64,000 nt of DNA, taken from the NCBI GenBank assembly GCA_949358305.1, contig CASHSZ010000033.1, positions 95,001 through 159,000 on the forward strand. The letters are read 5' to 3'. The notes under the pieces are model-generated. The model searched no databases. It saw only the letters and a program-made list of their open reading frames with translations, and was not told the origin of the DNA. Shown in pieces: positions 10,860 through 23,210 of this stretch. Every line of letters begins with the position of its first letter. The first letter of the stretch is position 1. This DNA comes from Strigamia acuminata (lineage: Eukaryota; Arthropoda; Chilopoda; Geophilomorpha; Linotaeniidae). Position numbers and translations under genes: made by a program.

Positions 10860-10875
10860 AAAAACCAACTTCCCC

Positions 10876-12146
10876 TGTTGCAAACAGACATGTCGAACTC
10901 GGAAGTCGCGTGGTACATTCATAGGCAACTGTCCTGTTGCGCATCCATGATCGTATAGTAGAAATTCCAGCAGCAGAAAGCGTTAGGCCTAGCATTAGGC
11001 CTAGTTCTCAAACTGTAGATCAAATGGGAAAAACATCTCAGCTAATGGGCAAGCAAATGTGTCTTCAAGGAGGAGGAGAGTCAGCTTGGCTCTCTACTCA
11101 CTCATTCTCTGGGAACTCATTTCAGAAATAATCCAAAGGAAGAACATCAAAGAAAGAGAAAAGAATAACAACTTATTTATTCTAAATCAACCATAACAAG
11201 CTTCTTCTAGCAACAGCTAGTAACAACAGTAACTCACTCTCAACCTAGCAACAACAAGCGCCTAGCAACCGTGAACAATGGCGCTAAAATAGGCTTATTT
11301 ACAAGCGACAATTACTCATTATAAATAACTTATTGCCTCCAAAGAGGGCGCTACGTGTCTCAAACTTAACCCTTTTACATCAAATTGATAACAAGTAATA
11401 AAAGCTTAATCTTAACATCTATTAGAGGCATAAAATACATAAATAAACAAGTATTAACAATTCCCATTCTTAGTTCCAGAGGAAAGCCAACTTTCCTTCT
11501 CAAAGACAAAAGCCAACCGCTCATCATGCAAGATGGCGGCACAGCAACTTGCTTACAGCTGTGCAGGCGAACAGGAGCGAGCCAGACAGACTTCCATAGC
11601 CGCCCTTGACCAGACATCGACGCAAGGACCTTCCAAACAGCGTGGGGACTCGAACGAGAGTCCAAACCAAGGCGTATCGACGCCGCTCTAAACACACACG
11701 CGGATCCGATGCGTCCAAATGCCGTCACTGTCACGGGAGCTTTACGCCGCTCGCCACCTGCTGCCTCACGTCTTGGAAAGTCGCTGACCCCCTAAAACAT
11801 CAAGCAAAAGGTAAACAACAATCAAATAAAATATGCCTATCTCAAAACAACTCTAATAATTCTTAAACTAATACACAGAATTACTAAACCACTAAAACGA
11901 TTACATCAAAACGACCACAAGTGACCGACAACACATCTCCCGACCAATCCAGGTGCGACTGGCAGCATGACGACCGTCAAGGACATCACCAAACAAGACC
12001 GCTGGTCAGCCAAACAACCGGACATCTCAGATATGTCTCCAACTTGTGTCAAAAACTAAAAAGCAAATTAAAAAGTCAAATCTTCTTTTCAGAAGCCAAA
12101 ACGTGGAAAACTTCTAAATCTTTTTGTTGCGTTCCTGCTCGCAACA
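10876..12146 (-). repeat. 5' LTR of the outer BEL/Pao element (about 1271 bp)
   Basis: Ends are TGTTGC (10876) and GCAACA (12146), a 6-bp inverted pair like the start of the inner LTR. The left edge is followed by the primer site, the right edge by the satellite. The middle (about 11500-11800) is GC-richer than the surroundings. The partner LTR is outside the window, so the edges are inferred from termini and primer site rather than from a second copy. Confidence 0.75.
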
Positions 12147-15100
12147 GTGCTAAGTCAACTGTGATGAGATCAAAAGTCTATTCTCCCAAATCATCGGTTG
12201 GATGTTTCTAAAACTTACATTGGAGCCTTCTACTAAGGTTTAAACACTATTTCTGAACATTCAGAGACATTGGTCTTTTGGTGTTTGTGCTAAGTCAACT
12301 GTGATGAGATCAAAAGTCTATTCTCCCAAATCATCGGTTGGATGTTTCTAAAACTTACATTGGAGCCTTCTACTAAGGTTTACACACTATTTCTGAACAT
12401 TCAGAGACATTGGTCTTGTGGTGTTTGTGCTAAGTCAACTGTGATGAGATCAAAGTCTATTCTCCCAAATCATTGGTTGGATGTTTCTAAAACTTACATT
12501 GGAGCCTTCTACTAAGGTTTAAACACTATTTCTGAACATTCAGAGACATTGGTCTTGTGGTGTTTGTGCTAAGTCAACTGTGATTAGATCAAAAGTCTAT
12601 TCTCCCAAATCATTGGTTGGATGTTTCTAAAACTTACATTGGAGCCTTCTACTAAGGTTTAAACACTATTTCTGAACATTCAGAGACATTGGTCTTGTGG
12701 TGTTTGTGCTAAGTCAACTGTGATGAGATCAAAAGTCTATTCAACCAAATCATCGGTTGGATGTTTCTAAAACTTACATTGGAGCCTTCTACTAAGGTTT
12801 AAAGACTATTTCTGAACATTCAGAGACATTGGTCTTGTGGTGTTTGTGCTAAGTCAACTGTGATGAGATCAAAAGTCTATTCTCCCAAATCATCGGTTGG
12901 ATGTTTCTAAAACTTACATTGGAGCCTTCTACTAAGGTTTAAACACTATTTCTGAACATTCAGAGACATTGGACTTGTGGTGTTTGTGCTAAGTCAACTG
13001 TGATGAGATCAAAAGTCTATTCTCCCAAATCATTGCTTGGATGTTGCTAAAACTTACATTGAAGGCTTCTACTAAGGTTTAAATACTATTTCTGAACGTT
13101 CAGAGACATTGGTCTTGTGGTGTTTGTGCTAAGTCAACTGTGATGAGATCAAAAGTCTATTCAACCAAATCATCGCTTGGATGTTGCTAAAACTTACATT
13201 GAAGGCTTCTACTAAGGTTTAAACACTATTTCTGAACATTCAGAGACATTGGTCTTGTGGTGTTTGTGCTAAGTCAACTGTGATGAGATCAAAAGTCGAT
13301 TCTCCCAAATCATCGGTTGGATGTTTCTAAAACTTACATTGGAGCCTTCTACTAAGGTTTAAACACTATTTCTGAACATTCAGAGACATTGGTCTTGTGG
13401 TGTTTGTGCTAAGTCAACTGTGATGAGATCAAAAGTCTATTCTCCCAAATCATTGGTTGGATGTTTCTAAAACTTACATTGGAGCCTTCTACTAAGGTTT
13501 AAACACTATTTCTGAACATTCAGAGACATTAATCTTGTGGTGTTTGTGCTAAGTCAACTGCGATGTGAAATGAGCTCAAAATTTTTTTTTCAAAATTTAA
13601 TGCTTGGGTGTTGCTAAAACTTATATTGAAGGCTTCTACTAAGGTTTAAACACTATTTCTGAACATTCAGAGACATTGGACTTGTGGTGTTTGTGCTAAG
13701 TCAACTGTGATGAGATCAAAAGTCTATTCTCCCAAATCATTGCTTGGATGTTGCTAAAACTTACATTGAAGGCTTCTACTAAGGTTTAAATACTATTTCT
13801 AAACGTTCAGAGACATTGGTCTTGTGGTGTTTGTGCTAAGTCAACTGTGATGAGATCAAAAGTCTATTCAACCAAATCATCGGTTGGATGTTTCTAAAAC
13901 TTACATTGGAGCCTTCTATTAAGGTTTAAACACTATTTCTGAACATTCAGAGACATTGGTCTTGTGGTGTTTGTGCTAAGTCAACTGTGATGAGATCAAA
14001 AGTCTATTCTCCCAAATCATCGGTTGGATGTTTCTAAAACTTACATTGGAGCCTTCTACTAAGGTTTAAACACTATTTCTGAACATTCAGAGACATTGGA
14101 CTTGTGGTGTTTGTGCTAAGTCAACTGTGATGAGATCAAAAGTCTATTCTCCCAAATCATTGCTTGGATGTTGCTAAAACTTACATTGAAGGCTTCTACT
14201 AAGGTTTAAATACTATTTCTGAACGTTCAGAGACATTGGTCTTGTGGTGTTTGTGCTAAGTCAACTGTGATGAGATCAAAAGTCTATTCAACCAAATCAT
14301 CGCTTGGATGTTGCTAAAACTTACATTGAAGGCTTCTACTAAGGTTTAAACACTATTTCTGAACATTCAGAGACATTGGTCTTGTCGTGTTTGTGCTAAG
14401 TCAACTGTGATGAGATCAAAAGTCTATTCTCCCAAATCATCCGTTGGATGTTTCTAAAACTTACATTGGAGCCTTCTACTAAGGTTTAAACACTATTTCT
14501 GAACATTCAGAGACATTGGTCTTGTGGTGTTTGTGCTAAGTCAACTGTGATGAGATCAAAAGTCTATTCTCCCAAATCATCGGTTGGATGTTTCTAAAAC
14601 TTACATTGGAGCCTTCTACTAAGGTTTAAACACTATTTCTGAACATTCAGAGACATTGGACTTGTGGTGTTTGTGTTAAGTCAACTGTGATGAGATCAAA
14701 AGTCTATTCTTCCAAATCATTGCTTGGATGTTGCTAAAACTTACATTGAAGGCTTCTACTAAGGTTTAAATACTATTTCTGAACGTTCAGAGACATTGGT
14801 CTTGTGGTGTTTGTGCTAAGTCAACTGTGATGAGATCAAAAGTCTATTCAACCAAATCATCGCTTGGATGTTGCTAAAACTTACATTGAAGGCTTCTACT
14901 AAGGTTTAAACACTATTTCTGAACATTCAGAGACATTGGTCTTGTGGTGTTTGTGCTAAGTCAACTGTGATGAGATCAAAAGTCTATTCTCCCAAATCAT
15001 CGGTTGGATGTTTCTAAAACTTACATTGGAGCCTTCTACTAAGGTTTAAACACTATTTCTGAACATTCAGAGACATTGGTCTTTTGGTGTTTGTGCTAAG

Positions 15101-18100
15101 TCAACTGTGATGAGATCAAAAGTCTATTCTCCCAAATCATCGGTTGGATGTTTCTAAAACTTACATTGGAGCCTTCTACTAAGGTTTAAACACTATTTCT
15201 GAACATTCAGAGACATTGGTCTTGTGGTGTTTGTGCTAAGTCAACTGTGATGAGATCAAAAGTCTATTCTCCCAAATCATCGGTTGGATGTTTCTAAAAC
15301 TTACATTGGAGCCTTCTACTAAGGTTTAAACACTATTTCTGAACATTCAGAGACATTGGTCTTTTGGTGTTTGTGCTAAGTCAACTGTGATGAGATCAAA
15401 AGTCTATTCTCCCAAATCATCCGTTGGATGTTTCTAAAACTTACATTGGAGCCTTCTACTAAGGTTTAAACACTATTTCTGAACATTCAGAGACATTGGT
15501 CTTGTGGTGTTTGTGCTAAGTCAACTGTGATGAGATCAAAAGTCTATTCTCCCAAATCATCGGTTGGATGTTTCTAAAACTTACATTGGAGCCTTCTACT
15601 AAGGTTTAAACACTATTTCTGAACATTCAGAGACATTGGTCTTGTGGTGTTTGTGCTAAGTCAACTGTGATGAGATCAAAAGTCTATTCTCCCAAATCAT
15701 TGGTTGGATGTTTCTAAAACTTACATTGGAGCCTTCTACTAAGGTTTAAACACTATTTCTGAACATTCAGAGACATTGGTCTTGTGGTGTTTGTGCTAAG
15801 TCAACTGTGATGAGATCAAAAGTCTATTCTCCCAAATCATTGCTTGGATGTTTCTAAAACTTACATTGGAGCCTTCTACTAAGGTTTAAACACTATTTCT
15901 GAACATTCAGAGACATTGGTCTTGTGGTGTTTGTGCTAAGTCAACTGTGATGAGATCAAAAGTCTATTCTCCCAAATCATCGGTTGGATGTTTCTAAAAC
16001 TTACATTGGAGCCTTCTACTAAGGTTTAAACACTATTTCTGAACATTCAGAGACATTGGTCTTGTGGTGTTTGTGCTAAGTCAACTGTGATGAGATCAAA
16101 AGTCTATTCTCCCAAATCATTGGTTGGATGTTTCTAAAACTTACATTGGAGCCTTCTACTAAGGTTTAAACACTATTTCTGAACATTCAGAGACATTGGT
16201 CTTGTGGTGTTTGTGCTAAGTCAACTGTGATGAGATCAAAAGTCTATTCTCCCAAATCATTGCTTGGATGTTGCTAAAACTTACATTGAAGGCTTCTACT
16301 AAGGTTTAAACACTATTTCTGAACATTCAGAGACATTGGTCTTGTGGTGTTTGTGCTAAGTCAACTGTGATGAGATCAAAGTCTATTCTCCCAAATCATT
16401 GGTTGGATGTTTCTAAAACTTACATTGGAGCCTTCTACTAAGGTTTAAACACTATTTCTGAACATTCAGAGACATTGGTCTTGTGGTGTTTGTGCTAAGT
16501 CAACTGTGATGAGATCAAAAGTCTATTCAACCAAATCATCGGTTGGATGTTTCTAAAACTTACATTGGAGCCTTCTACTAAGGTTTAAACACTATTTCTG
16601 AACATTCAGAGACATTGGTCTTGTGGTGTTTGTGCTAAGTCAACTGTGATGAGATCAAAAGTCTATTCTCCCAAATCATCGGTTGGATGTTTCTAAAACT
16701 TACATTGGAGCCTTCTACTAAGGTTTAAACACTATTTCTGAACATTCAGAGACATTGGACTTGTGGTGTTTGTGCTAAGTCAACTGTGATGAGATCAAAA
16801 GTCTATTCTCCCAAATCATTGCTTGGATGTTGCTAAAACTTACATTGAAGGCTTCTACTAAGGTTTAAATACTATTTCTGAACGTTCAGAGACATTGGTC
16901 TTGTGGTGTTTGTGCTAAGTCAACTGTGATGAGATCAAAAGTCTATTCAACCAAATCATCGCTTGGATGTTGCTAAAACTTACATTGAAGGCTTCTACTA
17001 AGGTTTAAACACTATTTCTGAACATTCAGAGACATTGGTCTTGTGGTGTTTGTGCTAAGTCAACTGTGATGAGATCAAAAGTCGATTCTCCCAAATCATC
17101 GGTTGGATGTTTCTAAAACTTACATTGGAGCCTTCTACTAAGGTTTAAACACTATTTCTGAACATTCAGAGACATTGGTCTTGTGGTGTTTGTGCTAAGT
17201 CAACTGTGATGAGATCAAAAGTCGATTCTCCCAAATCATCGGTTGGATGTTTCTAAAACTTACATTGGAGCCTTCTACTAAGGTTTAAACACTATTTCTG
17301 AACATTCAGAGACATTGGTCTTGTGGTGTTTGTGCTAAGTCAACTGTGATGAGATCAAAAGTCTATTCTCCCAAATCATTGGTTGGATGTTTCTAAAACT
17401 TACATTGGAGCCTTCTACTAAGGTTTAAACACTATTTCTGAACATTCAGAGACATTAATCTTGTGGTGTTTGTGCTAAGTCAACTGCGATGTGAAATGAG
17501 CTCAAAATTTTTTTTTCAAAATTTAATGCTTGGGTGTTGCTAAAACTTATATTGAAGGCTTCTACTAAGGTTTAAACACTATTTCTAAACATTCAGAGAC
17601 ATTGGTCTTGTGGTGTTTGTGCTAAGTCAACTGTGATGAGATCAAAAGTCTATTCAACCAAATCATCGGTTGGATGTTTCTAAAACTTACATTGGAGCCT
17701 TCTACTAAGGTTTAAACACTATTTCTGAACATTCAGAGACATTGGTCTTGTGGTGTTTGTGCTAAGTCAACTGTGATGAGATCAAAAGTCGATTCTCCCA
17801 AATCATCGGTTGGATGTTTCTAAAACTTACATTGGAGCCTTCTACTAAGGTTTAAACACTCTTTCTGAACATTCAGAGACATTAATCTTGTGGTGTTTGT
17901 GCTAAGTCAACTGCGATGTGAAATAAGCTCAAAATTTTTTTTTCAAATTTTATTGCTTGGGTGTTGCTAAAACTTATATTGAAGGCTTCTACTAAGGTTT
18001 AAACACTATTTCTGAACATTCAGAGACATTGGTCTTGTGGTGTTTGTGCTAAGTCAACTGCGATGTGAAATGAGCTCAAAATTTTTTTTTCAAAATTTAA

Positions 18101-19395
18101 TGCTTGGGTGTTGCTAAAACTTATATTGAAGGCTTCTACTAAGGTTTAAACACTATTTCTGAACATTCAGAGACATTGGACTTGTGGTGTTTGTGCTAAG
18201 TCAACTGTGATGAGATCAAAAGTCTATTCTCCCAAATCATTGCTTGGATGTTGCTAAAACTTACATTGAAGGCTTCTACTAAGGTTTAAATACTATTTCT
18301 GAACGTTCAGAGACATTGGTCTTGTGGTGTTTGTGCTAAGTCAACTCTGATGAGATCAAAAGTCTATTCAACCAAATCATCGGTTGGATGTTTCTAAAAC
18401 TTACATTGGAGCCTTCTACTAAGGTTTAAACACTATTTCTGAACATTCAGAGACATTGGTCTTGTGGTGTTTGTGCTAAGTCAACTGTGATGAGATCAAA
18501 AGTCTATTCTCCCAAATCATCGGTTGGATGTTTCTAAAACTTACATTGGAGCCTTCTACTAAGGTTTAAACACTATTTCTGAACATTCAGAGACATTGGA
18601 CTTGTGGTGTTTGTGCTAAGTCAACTGTGATGAGATCAAAAGTCTTTTCTTCCAAATCATTGCTTGGATGTTGCTAAAACTTACATTGAAGGCTTCTACT
18701 AAGGTTTAAACACTATTTCTGAACATTCAGAGACATTGGTCTTTTGGTGTTTGTGCTAAGTCAACTGTGATGAGATCAAAAGTCTATTCTCCCAAATCAT
18801 CGGTTGGATGTTTCTAAAACTTACATTGGAGCCTTCTACTAAGGTTTAAACACTATTTCTGAACATTCAGAGACATTGGTCTTTTGGTGTTTGTGCTAAG
18901 TCAACTGTGATGAGATCAAAAGTCTATTCTCCCAAATCATCGGTTGGATGTTTCTAAAACTTACATTGGAGCCTTCTACTAAGGTTTACACACTATTTCT
19001 GAACATTCAGAGACATTGGTCTTGTGGTGTTTGTGCTAAGTCAACTGTGATGAGATCAAAAGTCTATTCTCCCAAATCATTGGTTGGATGTTTCTAAAAC
19101 TTACATTGGAGCCTTCTACTAAGGTTTAAACACTATTTCTGAACATTCAGAGACATTGGTCTTGTGGTGTTTGTGCTAAGTCAACTGTGATGAGATCAAA
19201 AGTCTATTCTCCCAAATCATTGCTTGGATGTTGCTAAAACTTACATTGAAGGCTTCTACTAAGGTTTAAACACTATTTCTGAACATTCAGAGACATTGGT
19301 CTTGTGGTGTTTGTGCTAAGTCAACTGTGATGAGATCAAAGTCTATTCTCCCAAATCATTGGTTGGATGTTTCTAAAACTTACATTGGAGCCTTC
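12147..19395. repeat. 140-bp satellite array, about 52 monomers
   Basis: Monomer begins GTGCTAAGTCAACTG and recurs every 140 bp (12147, 12287, 12427...). Main type A has CGGTTGGATGTTTC and TTGGAGCC; type B has GCTTGGATGTTGC and TTGAAGGC. A divergent type C, with GCGATGTGAAATGAGCTC then an A/T run, occurs near 13559, 17485, 17910 and 18058. A few monomers are 139 bp (for example near 12451, 16377 and 19337). An A-B-B' trimer (about 420 bp) recurs at about 12840, 13975, 14520 and 16620, i.e. higher-order structure. No coding potential. Confidence 0.97.
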
Positions 19396-19424
19396 TAGGT
19401 TAGGTTAGGTTAGGTTAGGTTAGG
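19396..19424 (+). repeat. Interstitial TTAGG telomeric repeat, about 6 copies
   Basis: The satellite monomer is cut at CCTTCTA and continues directly as GGTTAGGTTAGG, followed by GTGCAAA. TTAGG is the usual arthropod telomere motif. The G-rich strand reads left to right. Confidence 0.9.
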
Positions 19425-20400
19425 TGCAAAGCAGTGAAAATGGTTTAATTTGTATTTGTTTGTTGTGTTTTATTTGTTTTTGCATTGAATTAGCTTTTTT
19501 TATTTTCCTAATATTTTGGGATTTTCTTTTAACTGTTTTTTTCTTTCTTTTTCCTCCAATTAGTTATTTGGGCTTCTGTGGGAAGGCAGCCCTAGTGCAG
19601 TCCTAGTGCCCCAGGTGAGTTGGTTTATTTACTTATTATTTCAGCCTCAAATGGCGGTTAACTGCAAGATCAAAATGGCTTTTTTTTTCATTGATTTATT
19701 TATTTATTTTTTTCTTCCTCCAGGAATTTTTGGTGTTGCCTTCTTTTGCAATCAGGAGGATCGCCCTTAGGCCCTGCCCAGGTCAATATGGGGACACGAG
19801 GGGTGAGTTCAAACTATTTTTAATTTTTACATCCCAATAGACTGGACCCTGTGGACTCAGTCATACTGTTCTGTAGGTGAATGCAATGTGGGTGATGTGG
19901 TCTTGTGTTAGTTTGTTGTGTCTTCAGGAGCCCAAATCTCAAATTTTCTGTGAGTTTTTTTTCTTTTTGGTCTTTGAATTGATGGATTTTTGGTGTGTAA
20001 TTTTGGTGTTTTTTTTTAATTTTTGGTCCTTTTTTTGGTTTTTTTTGGGGGTTTTTTGGTCCTTTTTTTTTTTTTTTTTTTTGGTTTTTTGTTTTTTTTT
20101 AGTACTGATTACTTTGTGGTGGATGAATACATTATTTGGATAATTTGTTAGTATAAATTTATAAACTGGCCCTCCAAATTGCTCTTCCAGCTCAAAGAAA
20201 AATGCTCTTGTGGGTAATTAACACTGCAGTGCCACGTTAGTGTGTTCATTCAATGGAAACAAAAAACCTCTGATGCATTTCATATTTCATATTTGGGAAT
20301 TGGAAATTGGAAATTGGGAATTGATAATTGGTAATTGGTAACTCAAGAATTGAACCAAACGATGCTTAAAGCTGGAGAAAGAATAGGATAAACACAGTAA
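19425..20400 (+). other. T-rich spacer with exon-like cassettes
   Basis: Contains two stretches bracketed by splice-like signals: about 19562-19611 (tract ending CCAATTAG, donor GTGAGTTGG) and about 19738-19799 (CTTCCTCCAG acceptor, GGTGAGTTC donor). The remainder is T homopolymers (20010-20100) and AT-rich DNA. No protein recognised. Confidence 0.45.
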
Positions 20401-20675
20401 TTACAGTATCAAATTTCGTCCAAATTCATATAAAATTGATGAAATTTTGTCAAAATTCATCTAAAATTCATGAAATTTTTTCAAAATTTATCTAAAATTC
20501 ATCTAAAACTGATCAAATTTGGTCCAAATTCATCTAAAATTGATCAAATTTGGTCAAAATTCATCTGAAATTGATCATTTTTGGTCAAAATTCATCTAAA
20601 ATTGATCAAATTTGGTCCAAATTCATCTAAAATTGATCAAATTTGGTCAAAATTCATCTAAAATTAATCAAATAA
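20401..20675. repeat. AT-rich minisatellite, about 30-bp unit
   Basis: Repeats of the form AAATTCATCTAAAATTGATC followed by AAATTTGGTC, imperfect, about nine units. Related degenerate tracts are at 22450-22770 and 24600-24800. Confidence 0.8.
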
Positions 20676-21279
20676 TTTTTAATTTGCATTTCTGTTGTTT
20701 ATTCGGTAATGAAATCTGAAATGTTTGGTTTTTTTTTTTCTTTCTTTTTTTGGGCGTTTTTTTTTTTTTTTTTTGTTTTTGTATTTTATTTTATAAATTG
20801 TAGGCTTGAAAAGAGAAATGTAACGTGTGCATGCTTTATTGCTTGTGATTATTTTTGATTCGAAAACATGACACTTTTCCACGTTGTTTCTTGCTGTTCT
20901 AGTTCGCGAGGTTGTTAACTGGACCGGGATCTCAAACCGGGTCAATGACGCTAGTCTCGTCGGCGGTTGCGGACGTCGCCACCGCACGCCACGGGCGCTG
21001 CCGGCGCGCCGCTAGCTCGTTCGTTTCGGTGCGTGGTCCGACAGCGCCGCCCGACACCGGTTTCGTCCCCGACGCGCCAGTTTGCAAGGTAAGACGGGTT
21101 TTCTTTGCTTTTTCCGCGGCCTAGGGAAACAGACGATCCAAAAGCAAGCACACGTTGACGCTGACGTGTGTACTTGGGAAGCGCCCTCTGTATACGGCAC
21201 TAGGAAGTTGGCGAAGCTAGCGCGCTTCCCTCGTTCGCCATTTAACAACATACGGGTGTTTTTGGTGTTCTAAAAACCG
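20676..21279 (+). other. Spacer with a GC-rich exon-like segment
   Basis: 20663-20725 is a fragment of the dispersed repeat described at 23512. T homopolymers follow to 20775. From about 20900 to 21088 the base composition turns GC-rich and the segment ends in CAAG followed by GTAAGACGG, a donor-like site. Its open frame (20912-21124) has no motif I recognise. Confidence 0.35.
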
Positions 21280-21503
21280 TTTTCACGGTGCCTTGTTCTG
21301 TACAAACTGCTAGAAAATGTTTGTGGCCGGCCGCACGGGCAGCTGAATCAATTCGATGTCGGCGAGCAAGGAAAACTAAAGACGCTGGATTTGGGCCCGA
21401 TCCACTGTAGTTTTATTTTCCCTTGCTCGCCGACATTCAGCTGCCCGTGCTTCCGGTCACGAACATTTCCTAGCAGTTTGTACAGAACAAGGCACCGTGA
21501 ACA
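21280..21503. repeat. Large foldback (inverted repeat, about 90-bp arms)
   Basis: The left arm contains GGTGCCTTGTTCTGTACAAA, CACGGGCAGCTGAAT and GTCGGCGAGCAAGG. The right arm (about 21411-21503) has their reverse complements in mirrored order, around a loop of about 40 bp holding GGATTTGGGCCCGATCC. A few mismatches and a small indel separate the arms. Confidence 0.85.
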
Positions 21504-21572
21504 CTTACTTTTTGAATATAAAGTCAATTATTGATGATTTAAAACGATCTTTAACGTTTTTTTCTTTAATCT

Positions 21573-22030
21573 AGGTGTGCAGGCGCACCAGAATGCAATT
21601 TTCGACGTTTGTTGCGTACCGGGAGAGTGGAATATCTTTGACCACGGCTATTTTGGACGTCGAGCAGGAAAACAGAATAGCCAAGTTTTCTGGTCCTAAA
21701 GGGAGCATCAAATGGGCAGATTTTAGAACGATGGATAAAAGTGGGTAATGAAATTAATTTCTGACTAGTTAAATGTTGAATTTTAATTTTTTAAAATGTT
21801 TTTCAGGTGTTTTTGCGACAGCAGCGAGAGATGAGTTCGTTATTGTTTGACAGGCGATTGATAATTCGGAAACAGGTAAATTTCCATTTTTCAACAAATT
21901 TTATTTAGTTTTAATTTAATTCAATTTAATTTTTACTCTTTAGTTGGATCATTTGTTTGCCAGCGGCTGCGACAACGTGATCTATAAGTACAACTGCCTT
22001 TTGGTCCACTTCCGGAAGGATGGGGTATGC
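21573..22030 (+). pseudogene. Exon-like fragments of an unrecognised gene
   Basis: Three stretches flanked by splice-like signals: 21573-21747 (acceptor TTTAATCTAG, donor GGGTAATG; open frame with MQFSTFVAYRESG and KWADFRTMDKSG), about 21807-21875 (TTTTTCAG, donor GGTAAAT; continues as VFATAARDEFVIV but reaches a stop), and about 21945-22025 (TTTAG to GGTATGC; with DHLFASGCDNVIYKYN). The reading suggests a decayed multi-exon protein gene. I do not recognise the family. Confidence 0.4.
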
Positions 22031-22187
22031 AAAATTGGTTACACAAAGGGAATAATTAAATACATTGTTTCTTCTCACAAATTGAACCTAATGGTCGGAT
22101 ATATATTGTAAATCATTAATTACCACATTTTTTTGTCGTTTTAATGGGTTAATTTTTAATAAGTGTTTCCTTGAAAATATAAACATC

Positions 22188-22232
22188 AAAAGCAAGCACA
22201 TGTTGACGTGTGTTAACGTGTGCTTGCTTTTG
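22188..22232. repeat. Short hairpin (AAAAGCAAGCACA... palindrome)
   Basis: AAAAGCAAGCACATGTTGAC is followed by its near reverse complement ending TGTGCTTGCTTTT. The same AAAAGCAAGCACACGTTGAC motif occurs near 21140. Confidence 0.75.
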
Positions 22233-22827
22233 GATCGTTTGGTTCTCTAGGCCTGTCGCATTGCTAGGGTTAACGTGTGCGATCAGGAGAATCGCACACA
22301 TTGCATTGCTAGGAGTAGATCAAACGTTGACAGGTGAATTTATTAACACTTTTTGCTCTTTGTAGGTTTTTTTACTCGAATTATTAGCTGAAACGGGGAC
22401 TTTGGATTGAAATTGGTTCATTGAGTTTTGAATGCGCTCGAATTAGGAATTAACACGTTGGAAGTAATTTATTGACGAGTTTTACTAAATGTTGACGATT
22501 TTGATGAAATTTCATTAATTTTTTATGAAATTTCGATAAATTTTATTAATTTTAAATAAATTTTGAAAGAAATTTCGACGAATTCTCTGCAGTTTGGATA
22601 CCTTTTGATGAAATTACGACGAGTTTTCTTAAATTTTGATAAAATTTTGACAAGGTTTTTAAATTTTGATGAAATTTTATGAATTATGAATTATTTTAGA
22701 AGTTTAAACGAAATCGATTAAGTTTGGATGAAACTTCGACGCATTCAATTAAGTTTTAATAAATTTTGTGGAAATTAAAGTTAAGAAAACGTAAAATTGT
22801 AACAATTCCTTTATTTCTCTCTGCAAC
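22233..22827. other. AT-rich spacer with degenerate minisatellite
   Basis: 22450-22770 is a decayed repeat built on GAAATTTCGACGAATT-like units. No gene or splice-flanked segment is convincing apart from a T-rich tract leading into the next fragment. Confidence 0.4.
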
Positions 22828-23160
22828 CAAGGTAAAAGACGCTGCAATTCAGGAACTAGAGTTCCAAGTGGAGGAAATGATGACCATGTTGGCGTAAAAT
22901 CCGGGACAAATCGACCTGTATGTGCCCGTGTTCTTAGAGAGAGCATGCGACTGCACGTATACTAGTGAAATGATGAAAGCGGCTACGGACACAATCTTTG
23001 AGAAGGTAAAAAATGGGAAAAGTTGGAAAAATTGGGGATAATAATAAATTGGAAAATTGAAGGGAAAAAAAAGGAAAAATTGGGAAAATTTAAAGATTTA
23101 AAATTGTTTTTGTCATTGCAGTCGGTTGTGTGGCCAAACCTGAGATATAACGGCATAATT
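22828..23160 (+). pseudogene. MIF4G-like (PAIP1-type?) pseudoexons
   Basis: About 22828-23006 follows an acceptor-like CAACCAAGG. It reads as a helical segment with an in-frame stop in the middle, then NPGQIDLYVPVFLERA and MMKAATDTIFEK, up to the donor GGTAAAAA. The next segment, from 23123 (CATTGCAG), reads SVVWPNLRYNG. The pattern NPGQ..LYVP..LE.. / IFE.S...PN.RY.G resembles the MIF4G domain of translation factors such as PAIP1. Family call from memory of the motif only; the stop and fragmentary state make it a pseudogene. A diverged copy sits in block Y at 46216 and 57196. Confidence 0.35.
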
Positions 23161-23210
23161 AAAGAAGGCGAGCGGGTTTTTATGGTAGAAATTTAATGGC
23201 TATGTTGTTG

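Larger units (their letters stand above)
1..12146 (-). mobile_element. Outer BEL/Pao LTR retrotransposon, interrupted, left end outside window
   Basis: Minus-strand element whose 5' LTR (10876-12146), primer site, leader, gag and most of pol lie in the window; integrase and the 3' LTR lie to the left of base 1. The LTR has the inverted ends TGTTGC/GCAACA and abuts the 140-bp satellite at 12147, so it appears inserted into that array. Its gag is split at 2988/9579 by the thymidine-kinase element. That insertion plus its 4-bp target duplication adds 6594 bp, a multiple of three, so the two gag halves share one frame. I read every codon of the 1-2988 part and found no stop, which suggests it was intact when hit. 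Confidence 0.9.

Noticed and set aside
10504-10995. 163-codon minus-strand frame with a hydrophobic C-terminal stretch, possible env-like protein
   Set aside because: It crosses the outer LTR edge (10876) and the primer site (10838-10859), so it is LTR/leader sequence by position; no family motif.
12147-19395. CRISPR-like regular repeats
   Set aside because: Whole 140-bp units are repeated with no unique spacers, in a eukaryotic context: a satellite.
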